A stretch of DNA of 64,000 nt from the NCBI GenBank assembly GCA_936432065.2, contig OW386285.2, positions 106,521,869 to 106,585,868 on the forward strand, given 5' to 3'. The stretch is from Rutpela maculata. Taxonomy: Eukaryota > Arthropoda > Insecta > Coleoptera > Cerambycidae. A model generated the notes under the pieces. The model saw nothing but the letters and a program-made list of their open reading frames with translations, did no database searches and was not told the DNA's origin. Within the stretch, counting starts at the first letter, position 1. Each line of letters starts with the position of its first letter. Shown piece after piece: positions 8,609-20,440 of this stretch. Both the position numbers and the translations under genes were made by a program.

Positions 8609-10878
8609 AAAGGGCATGGCCGGGTAAGCATGGTGTGACTGCCCCCAAGCGTCTGGCGCTTATATTTGTGCAGTAGGAAGCAATCTTGGAAAGTAGCAAT
8701 TTCACAAAATATTAGCCCGAAAAAGGGACCGGTTTGGGGTGAGTAAGGGAGGGTTGATTTTAGCAAAACTATTTTTTTTCTAAGAAACGGCGCATTCAAT
8801 CGTTTTGTAAAAAATATATGTTAAAGACCTACTGAGAAAGTACTAAATAAAAAATCACGCTCAAATTCCGAAAACAGATACAGTAAAAAAAACATATATA
8901 TTATTTTCAATTTTTTTTAGGGTAACTTATCCCTGGGGTACCAGCCTGAATTTTTTTCTGTAGCATGTCTATGGACTCACTTATGTTATATTTTTTTCCC
9001 AGTCTTGTCCGAAGATTACGCCATACTTAAAAAAAATGCCGAAATGTGCAGTGCCGTATGCATATTTTGTGGACAATTAACTCCTTGCAAGTAAAAAAGG
9101 CCAAACTGCAAAGTAAATATGGATACCTGAGTAGTGTATACATATTAGTGACTAGTGATTATGGAGATGGTGAACGTTGTAAGAGAAACCAACATAAAGC
9201 TGCAACGCTGACAGTTAATTAGGTGCTCAATAGAGTTGACTCTTGCGCCGCAAAAATCAGTTTATAGCCGTAATGTTAAATATCATTAAGGGTAAAACCT
9301 AAAGTCAGCGGTACTATGGAGTACCTTGTCAAAGACTGTTATTATTCACATATTACCGTCAGCGGGGATAAGAGCTTGGTTGTTAACAATTTGCAGCACT
9401 AAATCGTAGCATTACTAACCTGAGAAGGATATAGATGTTAATCTTCCTCACTGTCATCTGTAATCACTGTACTCATGCTATCCTTCTGGAACAATAGCGA
9501 GAGAACTTCTGCCGGTTTAGGTATGCTTGCTAGATATCATCCGTACGAAAGGTAATACTCGACAGCAGCTACATGGGAACAATATCCAACAGTTTGATAC
9601 CCATTGGCACATTCACAGAAATGTCTTCTAACGCCGACACTGTGGGGAATATAGTCGAGGAAACATCGGTAAACCTTCGTTTTGATGTGACGTGAACAAA
9701 CTTGTATTTTGAGTACATTGGACTGGTCCTTAGCGTACTGAAGATTAAGTGTTCCGTCTTCATTTATGACTTCGAGGTACGAAATCGTTTGTTTATATTG
9801 ATACGATCCGGTAAAAAACAGTTTTAAATCCGTCATTTCTGGGAAGTCCAGTACATCTTTGCTGGAAATATCTACAAAAGGCAGTTTTGCAATTTCTTTG
9901 AATGTGCCAGTGGGAATCGAACTGTTGGATGTTGTTCCCATGTAGCTGCTGTCGTGCATTATCTTTCGCAAGGACGATAGCATACCTAAACCGGCGGAAG
10001 TTCTTTCTCTATTGTTTCAGAAGGATAGCATGAGTGCAGTGATTGCAGATGACAGTGAGGAAGATTAACATCCATATCCATCACAGGTTAGTAATGCTAC
10101 GATTTAGTGCTGCAAATTATTAACAACACATGACTGTTAAGACCAAGCTCTTATCCCCGCCGACGGTAATATCGATAGTACCGCTGACTTTAGTTTTTAC
10201 CCTTAATGATATTTAACATTCCGGCCATAAACTGATTTTTGCGGCGCAAGAGAGTTAAACTCTATTGATCACCTAATTAACTGTCAGCGTTGCAGCGTTA
10301 TATTGGTTTCTCTTACAACGTTCACCATTTCCATAATCACTAATCACTAGTATGTATACACTACTCAGGTATCCATATTTACTTTGCATTTTGGCCTTCT
10401 TTACGTGCAAGGGGTTAATTGTTGACAAAATATGCATACGACACTGCAAACTTCGGCATTTTTTTTAAGTATGGCGTAATCTTCGTACAAGACTGGGAAA
10501 AAAACATAACATAAGTGAGTCCCCAGACATGCTACAGAAAAAAATTCAGGCTGGGATAAGTTACCCTAAAAAAACTTTGAAAATAATATATATGTTTTTT
10601 TTACTGTATCTGTTTTCGGAATTTGAGCGTGATTTTTTATTTAGTACTTTCTCAGTAGGTCTTTAACATATATTTTTTACAAAATGATTGAATGCGCCGT
10701 TTCTTAGAAAAAAAATAGTTTTGCTAAAACCAACCCTCCCTTACTCACCCCAAACCGGTCTCTTTTTCGGGCTAATATTTTGTGAAATGGCTACTTTCCA
10801 AGATTGCTTTCTACTGCACAAATATAAGCGCCAGACGCTTGGGGGCAGTTACACCATGCTTACCCGGCTATGCCCTTT
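8609..10878. mobile_element. 2.27-kb foldback element
   Basis: Left arm 8609-9527 and right arm 9979-10878 are inverted copies of about 900 bp: 'aaagggcatggccgggtaag' at the left outer edge and 'cttacccggctatgcccttt' at the right. The match persists through 'caaaccggt', 'gcggcgcaag' and 'ggtttaggtatgct' at the inner edge. The arms differ by scattered substitutions, so they have diverged since formation. The 451-bp loop (9528-9978) carries a SWIM zinc-finger coding piece. I found no convincing target duplication. The frames 8584-8799 and 10688-10903 are the same arm sequence read twice. Confidence 0.88.
9537..9983 (-). CDS. SWIM-type zinc-finger protein fragment in the foldback loop
   Basis: 148-codon minus-strand frame from the ATG at 9983. 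Near the end it reads 'RRHFCECANGYQTVGYCSHV': Cys-x-Cys, eight residues, Cys-x-His, the CxCx(n)CxH SWIM signature, followed by 'AAVEYYLSYG' and a stop. The 'TVG-CSHVA---YYL' wording is known to me from transposon-borne proteins of insects and cnidarians. The upstream part ('FVDISSKDVLDFPEMTDLKL', 'YKQTISYLEVINEDGTLNLQ') has no domain I recognise. The frame can be followed a little way into the arm upstream of the ATG (reading 'NRERTSAGLG'), but meets a stop in the right arm; the aligned left arm has a Trp codon there. It is a remnant of a longer protein that SWIM fingers would help bind DNA or protein. Unlikely to be functional alone. Confidence 0.65.
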   Translation of the reverse strand: MLSSLRKIMHDSSYMGTTSNSSIPTGTFKEIAKLPFVDISSKDVLDFPEMTDLKLFFTGSYQYKQTISYLEVINEDGTLNLQYAKDQSNVLKIQVCSRHIKTKVYRCFLDYIPHSVGVRRHFCECANGYQTVGYCSHVAAVEYYLSYG

Positions 10879-11308
10879 GCTATTACTTTTCGAATTCGAA
10901 TGATTTACCTATGTATTGTGTTTTTCTTCTCACTTGGCTTTTGGTTTTCTCTTCAAATTGCTTACAGTATTGAACGCAATGTCAGCATTTGTACCATTTA
11001 GATTTGAATGTTGTCTGTTAGATGTTCTAACGTTGTGAGCTTCGAAACTTCTGAACTCCTTAACTAGTTGATGTATTCGCACTTTTTAATCCAATATCTA
11101 CATATATTTTCACTACTTATTGTTTCACGTTTCTGTTGCCTCGTACTTCCTTTGTTTCTGTATTGTTTTTTTTTAATTTGTCTCGTTACTGTGGCTTAAA
11201 ACTACGAAAGGTTTTTAATAATAGTTATACACATTTGTACATTTTTTGACATCATGATATCCAACGCGATAGCTGTCAATGATCCACCTAACGGAAAATG
11301 AGTAACTA
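10879..11308. other. AT-rich spacer
   Basis: Between the foldback and the mariner element. No coding frame or repeat that I can support. Confidence 0.5.
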
Positions 11309-12212
11309 AAGGGTGTTTTTTTTAGAAGTTTGTTTTTTGAAGGGGCGACCCTGTTTCTAGAGACTAATTTAACAACTGACAGCTGATTTGTGCTCAGTAT
11401 GTTTTGCCATTTCACCATAAATAGACTTACGGTAGAACAACGCTTGCGAATTGTGCAAATTTATTTCGAAAATCAGGGTTCAGTTTGCGAAACTTACCGT
11501 GCGCTACGTCCATTTTACGATCGACATAATCGTCCATCCGAGCAACTCATTCGAACAACCATTCGCACCACGCATACTCTGATTGATAATGTACATCCGC
11601 AGAGACGTCGTACAGTGCGCACCCAAGAAGTTGTTGCTGCTGTGGAGCGTAGTGTTGAGGAGGATCCGAATGAGTCGATTCGCCGTCGTGCACAGCCATC
11701 CACCTTATGGAAGATTTTGAGGAAAGATCCTGGGTTACGAGCTTACAAGATTCAGCTCGTGCACGAAGTAAAGCCGCGTGACCATCACTTGCGTCGGACG
11801 TTCGGTGAATGGGCCGTAAACAAGATTGTTCTTGATCCTCATTTTCACCAAAAAATTTTGTGTTGTAGACCTGTGAATTGGCCTCCACGGTCGTGTGATA
11901 TCACGCCTTGGATTATTTTCTGTGGGGACATGTGAAGTCGCTAGTCGACGCCGATAATCCAGAGATATTGGAAGCCAACATTAGACGAGTTATTGCCGAC
12001 ATACAGCCCCAACTGTTCGAAAAAGAGATCAAAAATTGGGCTTCCAGATTGCCCTACATTCGAGCCAGCCGCGGCACCCACATGCCCGAAATCATATTTA
12101 AGCACTAATGTCATAAAATTACATTTCCAATAAATTCAATACCATGGGCGTTAGCAATATTTTTGTGTTTTATTTCATTTCAAAGTTCTATTCCTCTAAA
12201 AAAAACACCCTT
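11309..12212 (+). mobile_element. IS630/Tc1-mariner element, internally deleted
   Basis: Ends are 'aagggtgttttttttaga' at the left and its exact inverse at 12195-12212, flanked by TA on both sides (11307-11308 and 12213-12214), as expected of this superfamily. The length is 904 bp, short for an element of about 1.3 kb, because the middle of the transposase has been lost. The element looks young at its ends but cannot be autonomous. Confidence 0.9.
11399..12108 (+). pseudogene. Mariner-type transposase with deleted catalytic middle and frameshift
   Basis: ATG at 11399. Residues about 8-60 ('TVEQRLRIVQIYFENQGSVC', 'ETYRALRPFYDRHNRPSEQL') form the N-terminal HTH DNA-binding region, followed by a second helix-rich block and 'HHLRRTFGEWAVNKIVLDPH', 'FHQKI'. 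At about 11860 the sequence jumps to 'VNWPPRSCDITPW', which in intact relatives comes well downstream and carries the second catalytic Asp. The segment with the first Asp ('SDEAHF' block in the family) is deleted. A frameshift near 11908 then moves the frame to 'MDYFLWGHVKSLVDADNPE' and on to 'WASRLPYIRASRGTHMPEII', the normal C-terminus, with the stop at 12106-12108. Inactive. The minus-strand frames over it are shadows. Confidence 0.88.
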
Positions 12213-12214
12213 TA

Positions 12215-14085
12215 TATTACTTTATGTATCTGCAAAGTAAATAAATATCTCAGGACTTGTCATTAAAAGTTAGAGGGAATCGTTATTTATTTCATTTTAC
12301 TGAATTCTTATCAACATTGAATAGTCGTCGTCTAAAGAAAGAACAAGAACTTATTTCTCTGCAAATCGTATTCGCCATAGCCTCTTTATTTTTCATTAAA
12401 AGCAAACGATTTAATTAAGAATGGTTAGACAGAAGCGAAACGCGGGTGGTATATTAAGTTAAATTGGAAGGTACGCCGGCAACATGCAACAAATAAGGCT
12501 ATTCAGCTAGAGACGGGGAAAATAAGAGAAAATCATGATTAGCTTAGTCAGACTAACCTACTGTCTGCGGCTTTACGCATAGCGAAGGAACATGAAGAAA
12601 TTACAATCAAGCCGATTATACACGGGCACTAACCGCTGACTAAGGTGCAGCTTTAATCTACCATTACTTCTTAAAATAACTGAAAATAAATTAAACATGG
12701 AAAATATCTAATCCTATAATTTTAGAAGAAATTAAAATTTATACGATTCGTAATTTGAAAAATGTTGGCAAGATCTTTTAATTTAAAACGCAAGACTGGT
12801 TTCATAATAATATACAGTGTGACCTAAAATTACTACGCTGAAAATAGTTATTTTCATGACGAGGTGAGATATAAACAAACATACCGTGAATTTTGTGAAT
12901 GGTGAGAAAGGAAACGCCAGCAAGAGTTTTCGGAAACTGTTTCAATTATTGCAACGTTAAGTGTATATGACAGAAAGTAATTCCCAGACCAAAATTCACG
13001 AAGAAAGTTAGCAATTTTCGACCTCAAGACAGAAATCGGTAGGTGCGTCGGCCGATTAATGCCAGGTTGCCGCATATTTAGCCCAAGTCTTTGATAGGCA
13101 ACCTATTTTTTCCGTGTTCTACAAACCGAGAGCCATCGTTTCGTCATGAAAAACGATGACGGTTGTTTACTGAAATTATTGTCCATTATTTTATTTAATT
13201 GTTATTATTAGTGTCAGGTTTTTAATAGGCAACCCGGCCGTTTCATCAAAGGCTAGTAGCTTTTATAAAAATTTTCATGATGAAAAAAGATGACGATATA
13301 TGTTACGCGGCGGGATCTCGAACTATACACTAAGGCCGAAGACGTACATCGATATTGGCAAATATCACAAATCACCAACTTTCTTGAAGTGCCAGCATGA
13401 TAATTATAAAGTCAAAAGGTCTAAACTACTAATATTAGAACAGAAGTATCAGTATATTGGTAATGCTGAAGACAATTTTTACTACATTTTTTTCTAGAAA
13501 AACAATAGTTTAAGTTGCTGTTATTTCTGGTATAGCGAAGAATGAAATCACAGATATGGCGACTAATCACATTGAAGATAAAAATGTGTTTTAGATAATG
13601 AGAATTTCTCTTACTAAATCTAAGTTAGAAAGATCATTTTTCAAAACAAATGGTGTTTCTGAAGGTAAAATTTACCTGGATATACAGGGTGTTTGATAAA
13701 GCGATACCGGCCCTGAACGGGGAAGTACAGAGAGTCATTTGGCATATATATGACCAAATATTATATATGAAAAATGTTACGTTTTTTATAATGCCGATTT
13801 TGTACTTTTCTTAAAAATCTCCATTCCTGCTTACTGGGTTACTACTCTACCTTTTTATATTTTAAATTTTTATTATAATTCAACATAACATACATATAAA
13901 CACGCCACATATCCAAAGCCATGTCTGTCTGGAAGGTGGTTACACATTTGGAAAAATGCGCTATCATGCCGGTACTATACAGAGATCAGCACGAAAAATG
14001 AATTCATAATCACTTACCGAAAGCATCGTCCATGTTATTCGAAAATACAAAGTGATGATATTGTCTATACTGAATAGCAACTACT
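12215..14085. other. AT-rich stretch without a gene
   Basis: No coding evidence; the frames 12854-13075 and 13300-13497 have no recognisable motif. Small items: 'gataggcaacc' (13094) recurs as 'aataggcaaccc' (13223), and a solitary 'tacagggtgttt' at 13682 looks like the end of a decayed mariner-type element. Confidence 0.45.
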
Positions 14086-14392
14086 TACGTTTATAATCCA
14101 GTAAATAAGCCGGAAAAAAGTGTAAAATATGGAAAAGTGGTGGAACAGCATCGATTTGAAGAATTCCTTTTTTCACGTGTTCCCTAGACCCCCAGGAACA
14201 TTCATCAGCATTGACCCCGAAAATGAGAAAGTTAGGCGGGTTTGAAGTGCTCCAAAAAATAACTGTCATAAAAAAAATTATAAAATTAATATTTCGCCTC
14301 GGAAATGGAGGTCTAGGTCTAGGAGGTCTATTGGATCGCTTATCATGAATCCGAGGTCCAAATTGAGGAATTCCATATTCGAGTATGGAATT

Positions 14393-14735
14393 CGTGCCAT
14401 TTTTTGATGAAAATTCCAATTTTTCGAGCGGAAATTTAAATATGAATGTTATGCTTCAGATTGCGGAAGTGTGCTCTAGGGGTTTTTTGGGTTGCTCTGA
14501 TCACGATTCCAAATTGAGCAATTCGTTGTTCCAAACTGGAATACGTGCCATGGAAAATTCCATTTTTTCAGAAATAAATTAAATATTAACGTTTTTCCTC
14601 TAAAAAGTGCGTTAGGAGGTTTTTTTGGTCGCTGATCGTGATTTTGAGGTCCAAATTTAAGAATTCCATATTTGAGACTGGAACACGTGCCATGGAAAAT
14701 TCCATTTTTTCAGAAAAAATTTAAATAATATCGTT
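14393..14735 (+). repeat. About 145-bp direct repeats near the palindrome's left arm
   Basis: 'cgtgccat' followed by 'aattcc' and 'tttttc' occurs at 14393, 14544 and 14686. Each is followed by an 'aaatttaaat'-like run, a 'gtgcgct/tagg' phrase, 'ttttttgg' and 'gctgatc'. Inverted single units lie at 15140-15290 and 19190-19300. Subterminal tandem units of this sort are typical of foldback elements. Confidence 0.65.
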
Positions 14736-14748
14736 TTTCCACGAAAAT

Positions 14749-14862
14749 GAATCGATTTGTCCGGCTGAAATATCGGATGTACAGGAAGATGAAAGTGGCA
14801 CTGAAGAAGAACCAACAAATCCTGAATTACCAGTTCTCGAATATGATTCAGATTATGATTGA
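14749..14862 (+). pseudogene. Acidic C-terminal coding remnant
   Basis: Open frame without its own start: 'SICPAEISDVQEDESGTEEE', then 'PTNPELPVLEYDSDYD' and a stop at 14860-14862. The acidic composition and clean stop look like the tail of a real protein, such as the C-terminus of a transposon protein, but no domain is present. Short, so only tentative. Confidence 0.35.
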
Positions 14863-15591
14863 CGTAAATAGTGCAAATTATATAAAAAAATAATGATAAA
14901 TTAATAACTTTATCATACAGAATACCACCTTTTGTATCAACACAATAAATGCTATATTTTTATAAAAATTGTTAATTACTTACCTCACATGAAAGAAGAA
15001 AAAATTTGCATGCATTCCTGCAGTGTTTATAAAATTGCCATGTATATTAATTTGAAATGCTTTACTTACTCAAAGTAAAATTATTTTGAAAGACTCGTAA
15101 TATTCATACATAAATTTTTTCTTCAAAGTGAAATTCGACACGAAAAATGGCACAAATTCCAGTACAGAGTATGGAATTCTTGAATTTGGACTTCAAAATC
15201 ATGATCAAAAAAACCTTAGAGCACACTTCCGCAGCACAAGATTCATATTTAAATTTCCGCCCGAAAAAGTGGAATTTTCACCTAATATTATATATATACT
15301 CCAGTGAAATTCTACTTTTCTGATCTAACGAAATATATCCTTCATTTTTTTTAAATTGATTTATTTTGGTGTTTTAAAGAAAATATTAAAAATCGGCAAC
15401 GAGATCACTACGGCATAAAAAATTATTCAAGGTCAAAGTTCACAAAAAATGTTTTTTTTGCGAATATCGTGCTTTCTATGGCTCGGAGGTCAATTGAGGA
15501 TATTATGAAAATGAAAGATAATGAAATTCCGCACAAAAATGATCTCTTCCATTTTTTACGTACAATGAATAGTTTAGGCATTGTACGTAAA

Positions 15592-16291
15592 AAAAACCGC
15601 TAAAAAGAATCACTACTTCCACCAGATTCTCTATCTAAGTCACTCACAACGAAAAAACTTTGTATGTGAAAATAATTGTTTATGGAACTTTAATAATATT
15701 ATATTTGAAATCCTCTACCCCAAAAACCCATAAAACGATACCCCACATCGGTAGTGGGGTGGGGGTGGTGATAGGGGGTGGTAGTGGGGGGTGGATGAAG
15801 TAAAAAAATATTTTGAGATTTCTGGTTCCTGTACATGCACTAAATCACATTTTTTTTTTCATCCCCTTTAATAAGGAAGTGGGGGTGGTAATGGGAGTGG
15901 CTAATGCGAAAAATTTTTTTGAGACCTCAGCTTCTCTCGTATATACTAAATACCAATTTTATTGACTCTTACCTGCTTGATTTACCCATTTACCCCAAAT
16001 TTACCAATTTACCCCCCAACCCTTCGACGGAACAAGATGAAAATATAATCTAGTTCTAGATCTCGTTAAGGTACATATGTGTACCAAATTTCAAGTCAAT
16101 ATCTCAAACGGTTCCAGAGTAAACGTGCGCACAAAAAAAAGTTACAGACAGACAGACAGACAGACCGACAGAAATTTTTTTTCGCTCAAACTTAAAATCT
16201 CGACGTTTCATGACATTTTAGGCCTATTTGGGCAATAAAAATTTTTAAAATTTTTTTTGTCGTTACTATACTTCCACTGGACGTGGAAGTA
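15592..16291 (-). mobile_element. Family F1 element, copy 1
   Basis: Starts 'aaaccgct', then 'tcactacttccac', and ends with the hairpin 'cttccac-tggac-gtggaag'. In between are a GC-rich 'gtggtagtggggggtgg' tract, 'aatttaccccccaac', 'tgcgcacaaaaaaaagttac' and a (cagacaga)n microsatellite. The palindrome's right arm (16965-17095) shows the unoccupied target, which fixes the ends and shows no obvious target duplication. Confidence 0.8.
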
Positions 16292-16346
16292 ATAAATAAA
16301 ATATTTTTCGTTCAAAATTTGTGTACCTATAATGTGTAAGCACATT

Positions 16347-16884
16347 ATAGACTGGCGGTACATGACCAGTCAGGTGCAACGTTTTTAAAATGCATGCCAA
16401 TCATATATATGAATGATATTACCGTGAATATGCCAGAAACGCAAATTTTAGGCAGTCGTCGCGTGCGGAAGGGTGTGCAAATCGATTTTTTTTGTTTTTT
16501 TTTTGTGTTTTTTTTAATTTTAAAGTGGATGCTAATAGTGCCAAACGAAAAGCCTTGAAAAAAAATCCAAAATCAAAATCATCCAAAATCAAGAACACCA
16601 AAAAATTTTACGATTTAATGTGTGCATCATAGGTTGTTTTGCGCGCGGAAACTGCATGCCAATGAATTTCCGCTGGATTCTTTTCACGGCTTTTCATTTG
16701 GCACTATTGGCATCCATTTTAAAATAAAAAAAAACACAAAAAAAATCGATTTGCACACCCTTCTGCACGCGACGACTGCCTAAAATTTGCGTTTCTGGCA
16801 TATTCATGGTAATTTCATTCATATATATGATTGGCATACATTTTAAAAACGTTGTACCTAACTGGTCATGTACCGCCAGTCTAT
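16347..16884. mobile_element. 540-bp foldback at the palindrome core
   Basis: Arms 16347-16560 and 16680-16884: 'tatagactggcggtacatga' at the left and its near inverse at the right, continuing through 'tgccagaaacgcaaatttta' and 'aaaagcc' / 'ggctttt'. The loop is about 120 bp with no coding content. The two minus-strand frames here (16419-16601, 16694-16891) read the arms and are not genes. Confidence 0.85.
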
Positions 16885-17095
16885 TATACAAATTTTTATT
16901 GTACAGTAATTTTGATTGGATTTTCTTTCTTGTGTATTATATTAACTAAGGTTATTATGAAAATGAAAGATGATCAAATTTTGAACGAAAAATATTTTAT
17001 TCATTTTTTATGTACCTACAATGCCTAAACCGTTCGTTGTACACAAAAAATTGAAGAGATCATTTTTGTGCAGAATTTCATTATCTTTCATTTTC

Positions 17096-17965
17096 ACTTG
17101 TAATCTCCCTAGTGCTTGAATTATTTCCGGAAATTTTTTTGAGGTCCGAATTTTTTCTTTAAAAATTCGTGAGCGAGAAAAAAATTCGGATTTTTAATTC
17201 AAGAGCGAGGGAGATTCGGTAAGAAAATTTTAGACCAAAATTACTTGACAAAAAAAAAAACTTTAGAAATGTTTGCAAAATCCTGTAGGCTGGTGCCGGT
17301 GTTAGATTAATTTTTTTGGTTTTTATTTTTTTATGTGGTTTCCTCATATCTTAGTAAAATGAAATATTTAATAGTAGATAAAATATGGAATAATGAGAGT
17401 GAAGTAAAATTAAAACAAGTTTAGTATACTTATTTCTTATATTCCCTACGCTCCAGTCGCATAAAAATAATATAACGAATTAATATTAGTCATAATAATT
17501 TATTTCGTATGTAATCTTTATAATACAGTAAAGGGAAACCAAGATGAAATGATATTTGCTGTGATTTAAAGTGGTGACAAATAATATCCCCTAAAAAAAT
17601 CGCTAATAGTTAGCCATGGAATCACAAGTATCTTGGAATATGTCATAAAACGGCTCTGGGCTTTATTTTCTGAGGAAAGAAGATGTACAAGTGGAATTTT
17701 TAAAGCATTTGGAATTAGTTAATGATGTAAGGAAACATAGTAAGCCAGAATTGTACTAATTTAATTTAAAATAAATATAAAAATATTTTTCATAATATAA
17801 ACGCCATTGTCTAATCATTGCTGTCAAACCAAGGAAATTTCCACTTATTAATCACATAGGTAGATGCTCATGGGTAAGTAAGATTTCCAAAAAATTTGAT
17901 GGTTGTCATAGCAACAATGACAAAATAAACGTGTCCGATTGGCTAATAATGATTGGTATAAAATT
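17096..17965. other. Extra 0.87-kb segment in the right palindrome arm
   Basis: Absent from the left arm, where 'attatgaaaatgaaag' is continuous. Here that sequence is split, with 'attttca' on both sides of the extra DNA. It looks like an insertion with a short target duplication. It has no recognised ends and no gene; the frame 17159-17347 is low-complexity. Confidence 0.5.
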
Positions 17966-18566
17966 TTCATAATAACATCACTTGGCCTTCGAGCCATCGA
18001 AAGCACGATATTCGCAAAAAACCGTTTTTTGTGAACATTGACCTTGATTAATTTTTTATGCCGTAGTGATCTCGTTGCCGATTTTTAATATTTTCTTTAA
18101 AACACCAAAATAAATCGATTTAAAAAAATGAAGGATATATTTTGTTAGATCAGAATCCATATTTTTGTCTAAAATGACTGGAGTATTAGAGCATTGATAA
18201 TACTGAGATAATTTTGTCATAGAGACTGCTGAAAGCGTGTTGCTTGGTAATATTACCTTTAAACAACATGCTTGAAGCATTCTCTACGATAAATTAACTC
18301 CTATATAAAAAAGTCAATTTGACAGTCACATTTTGTCACTTTGACAGCGATAAAAAAAGGTGCATCGTTTTTTATCACGATAAAAATGTCTGTTCCTCAA
18401 AAGCAGAGTATATCTAGTAGTCGCACGTCATTTCAAAATCTGTACTGTCGGCTATAATTTTTAAGTCTTGTGGAAACTATACTGTACGATATGAGTCGTT
18501 TTGAGAAAATTATAAATATTTTTAATTGTTGTTGTTCGTTCACATATTCTGTCGTTAATTTATCTT

Positions 18567-18790
18567 GCCAAAAATCACTCGAGCTTTTCTTTTATGGATA
18601 AATTTCTTTTTAACTCAAAATTTTGCCAATCAGTAATTTTGCTCGAAAAACTGACATTTGACAAAATCGCTCGACCTCCGGTCTCGCGATTTTTTCATGT
18701 CAGTTTTTCTCATAAAATCACTGATTGGCAAAATATTTCGTTACAAAGAGAAATTTATCCGATAAAAAAAAGCTCTTGTGATTTTACTGT
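18567..18790. repeat. Small foldback, about 225 bp
   Basis: Arms around a centre near 18680: 'gataaatttct', 'ttttgccaatcagt' and 'aaaaactgacat' on the left are met by 'atgtcagttttt', 'actgattggcaaaa' and 'agaaatttatc' on the right. It lies between the outer and middle arms of the large palindrome. Non-coding. Confidence 0.75.
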
Positions 18791-19506
18791 TGACAAAATT
18801 TTGAGTATTTATCAATGCTCGATGTGTATTCGGTAAGATAATTTTTTACTCTCAATTCAATTCGTATTTTCTGATCGAACAAAATTCTAAAAACATTTTC
18901 CACGTATCCTTTTTACTTTTCATGGTGTTTTTGGGTGTGTTTTCTAATACAATTTGATTAATTGAATCGTTTACCAAACATTTCTGACATTTTTATAAAT
19001 TGATTTTCAATTTGACATTTGTTGAATATTAATCTGACATTTGAACATATCATGTGTGCCTTGCCTGATAACACCACTTGTATGCGTGTTATCGCTGTAA
19101 TCTTTTACTGATTGGATGAATTTTGACACGACATGAAATGCAAAATTTTGATTGGTTAATACATTTAGTAAAAAATTATCATAAAAAAATGGCACGAATT
19201 CCATATTGGAATATGGAATTCCTCAATTTGGGCCTCGGATTCGTGATCAGCGACCCAAAAAACCTCCTAGAGCCCATTTCCGAGGAGAAATATTAATTGT
19301 ATAAATTTCTTATGACAGGTATTTTTTGGGGCACTTCAAACCCCTTAACTTTCTCATTTTTGGAGCTAGTGCAGGGGTCAATGCTGATGAATGTTCCTGG
19401 GGGTTTAGGGAACACGTGAAAAAAGGAATTTTTCAAATCGGTGCTACTCCACCACTTTTCCACATTTTCTGGCTTATTTATTGGACTATTATTAGAGAAT
19501 TATTTA

Positions 19507-20214
19507 AAAGTTGTTTAACAATAAATACTCAAATGATTTTGAACAATGAAATTATTTAATAGACATACCTATTTTTATATGCGTAAATAATGATTGTTTC
19601 ATATCGTGCGAATATTCACAAAATGGTAAAATAAATTTAAAAATAATTAATACTAATAATAATAATAGTCACTCACTCACATGTTATTCTGGCCATGTCG
19701 ATTTACGTAACAGTATATTACTATGACATAATAATTATTGTTATAAATAATATTTGTGTTACCTACCTTTATGAACTCTCCATGGCCGTATTACAAAAAC
19801 AGTAATCTAAATATTTCTGAGGTATCCTAAAATAAAACTAGATATAAAAATTATACTCTTCGCTGGATTATTGAATTTTCTATGTAATTGCCGAACATAG
19901 TTGAACATAATATACTCTTCACTCAATTTTTTGAAAATGAGTTAGTTTTTTAGATCTCTTTGCTAAACTTATAATTTTATTCATCACCTGATGATGCCAT
20001 CTAGGTTGGCGAAATGTTTTTCGGTATATCATGCAGTATTTTTGTGTTTGTAGAATTCTTTCAAAGGTTAAAACACTGTTAATGTGCAGTTTTTTTCTGA
20101 AAATGCCTCGTAACTTTTATATTCAGTGATTGATTTTTTCAAAATCAATAATATTCTACACTAACTTACTGTCCAAAATTCAATTCGATTGGACTTCTCT
20201 GTCTTAGTTAGTTA
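19507..20214. other. AT-rich spacer
   Basis: No gene, no TIR and no tandem repeat that I can support. Confidence 0.45.
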
Positions 20215-20440
20215 TCGTGCTTACAAGAAACGCGACAAACGAACAAACAGCAGGACAGCAGACGGGCAGACAGACGGACGAACGGAGGAAAAGACAGACG
20301 AACATTTTGAAAATTGTTCAGAATTCGACCACTTACACTTTGAGTTGGATTTTGTTCCTCTACGAGCGATATTTTCAATTTGAAAAATGTGCTGATCAAA
20401 TGCAATATTACTCTTCGTTTTCATATTTGCTAAGAGTATA
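20215..20440 (+). repeat. Family F4 repeat end with GACA/GACG microsatellite
   Basis: 'cagacagacggacgaacgg' is followed by 'acattttgaaaattgttcag' and 'aattcgaccac', and closes with 'gctaagagtata'. The same order is at 43440-43575 ('cagacagacggacggatgg', 'acattttgaaagtcgttcag', 'gcgaagagtata'). The four overlapping frames here are repeat artefacts. Confidence 0.6.

Larger units (their letters stand above)
14086..19506. repeat. 5.4-kb interrupted palindrome
   Basis: Three pairs of segments lie in mirror order. Outer: 14086-14400 against 19190-19506 (for example 'gggaacacgtgaaaaaaggaa' inverted at 14165-14185). Middle: 15315-15490 against 17983-18170 ('atcggcaacgagatcacta' / 'tagtgatctcgttgccgat'). 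Inner: 15507-15590 plus 16292-16320 against 16965-17095. The core is a smaller foldback at 16347-16884. The left inner arm is split by an F1 element (15592-16291) and the right arm has an extra 0.87 kb (17096-17965). With these removed the outer pairs share one axis. No gene within is intact. Confidence 0.85.

Noticed and set aside
11515..11888. Minus-strand frames of 62 and 113 residues
   Set aside because: Antisense shadows of the mariner transposase.
14081..14419. 112-residue frame with 'NADECSWGSREHVKKGI', similar to 19326-19559
   Set aside because: The two are arms of the palindrome. The shared reading frame might be coding, but the flanks are equally conserved and I recognise no domain.
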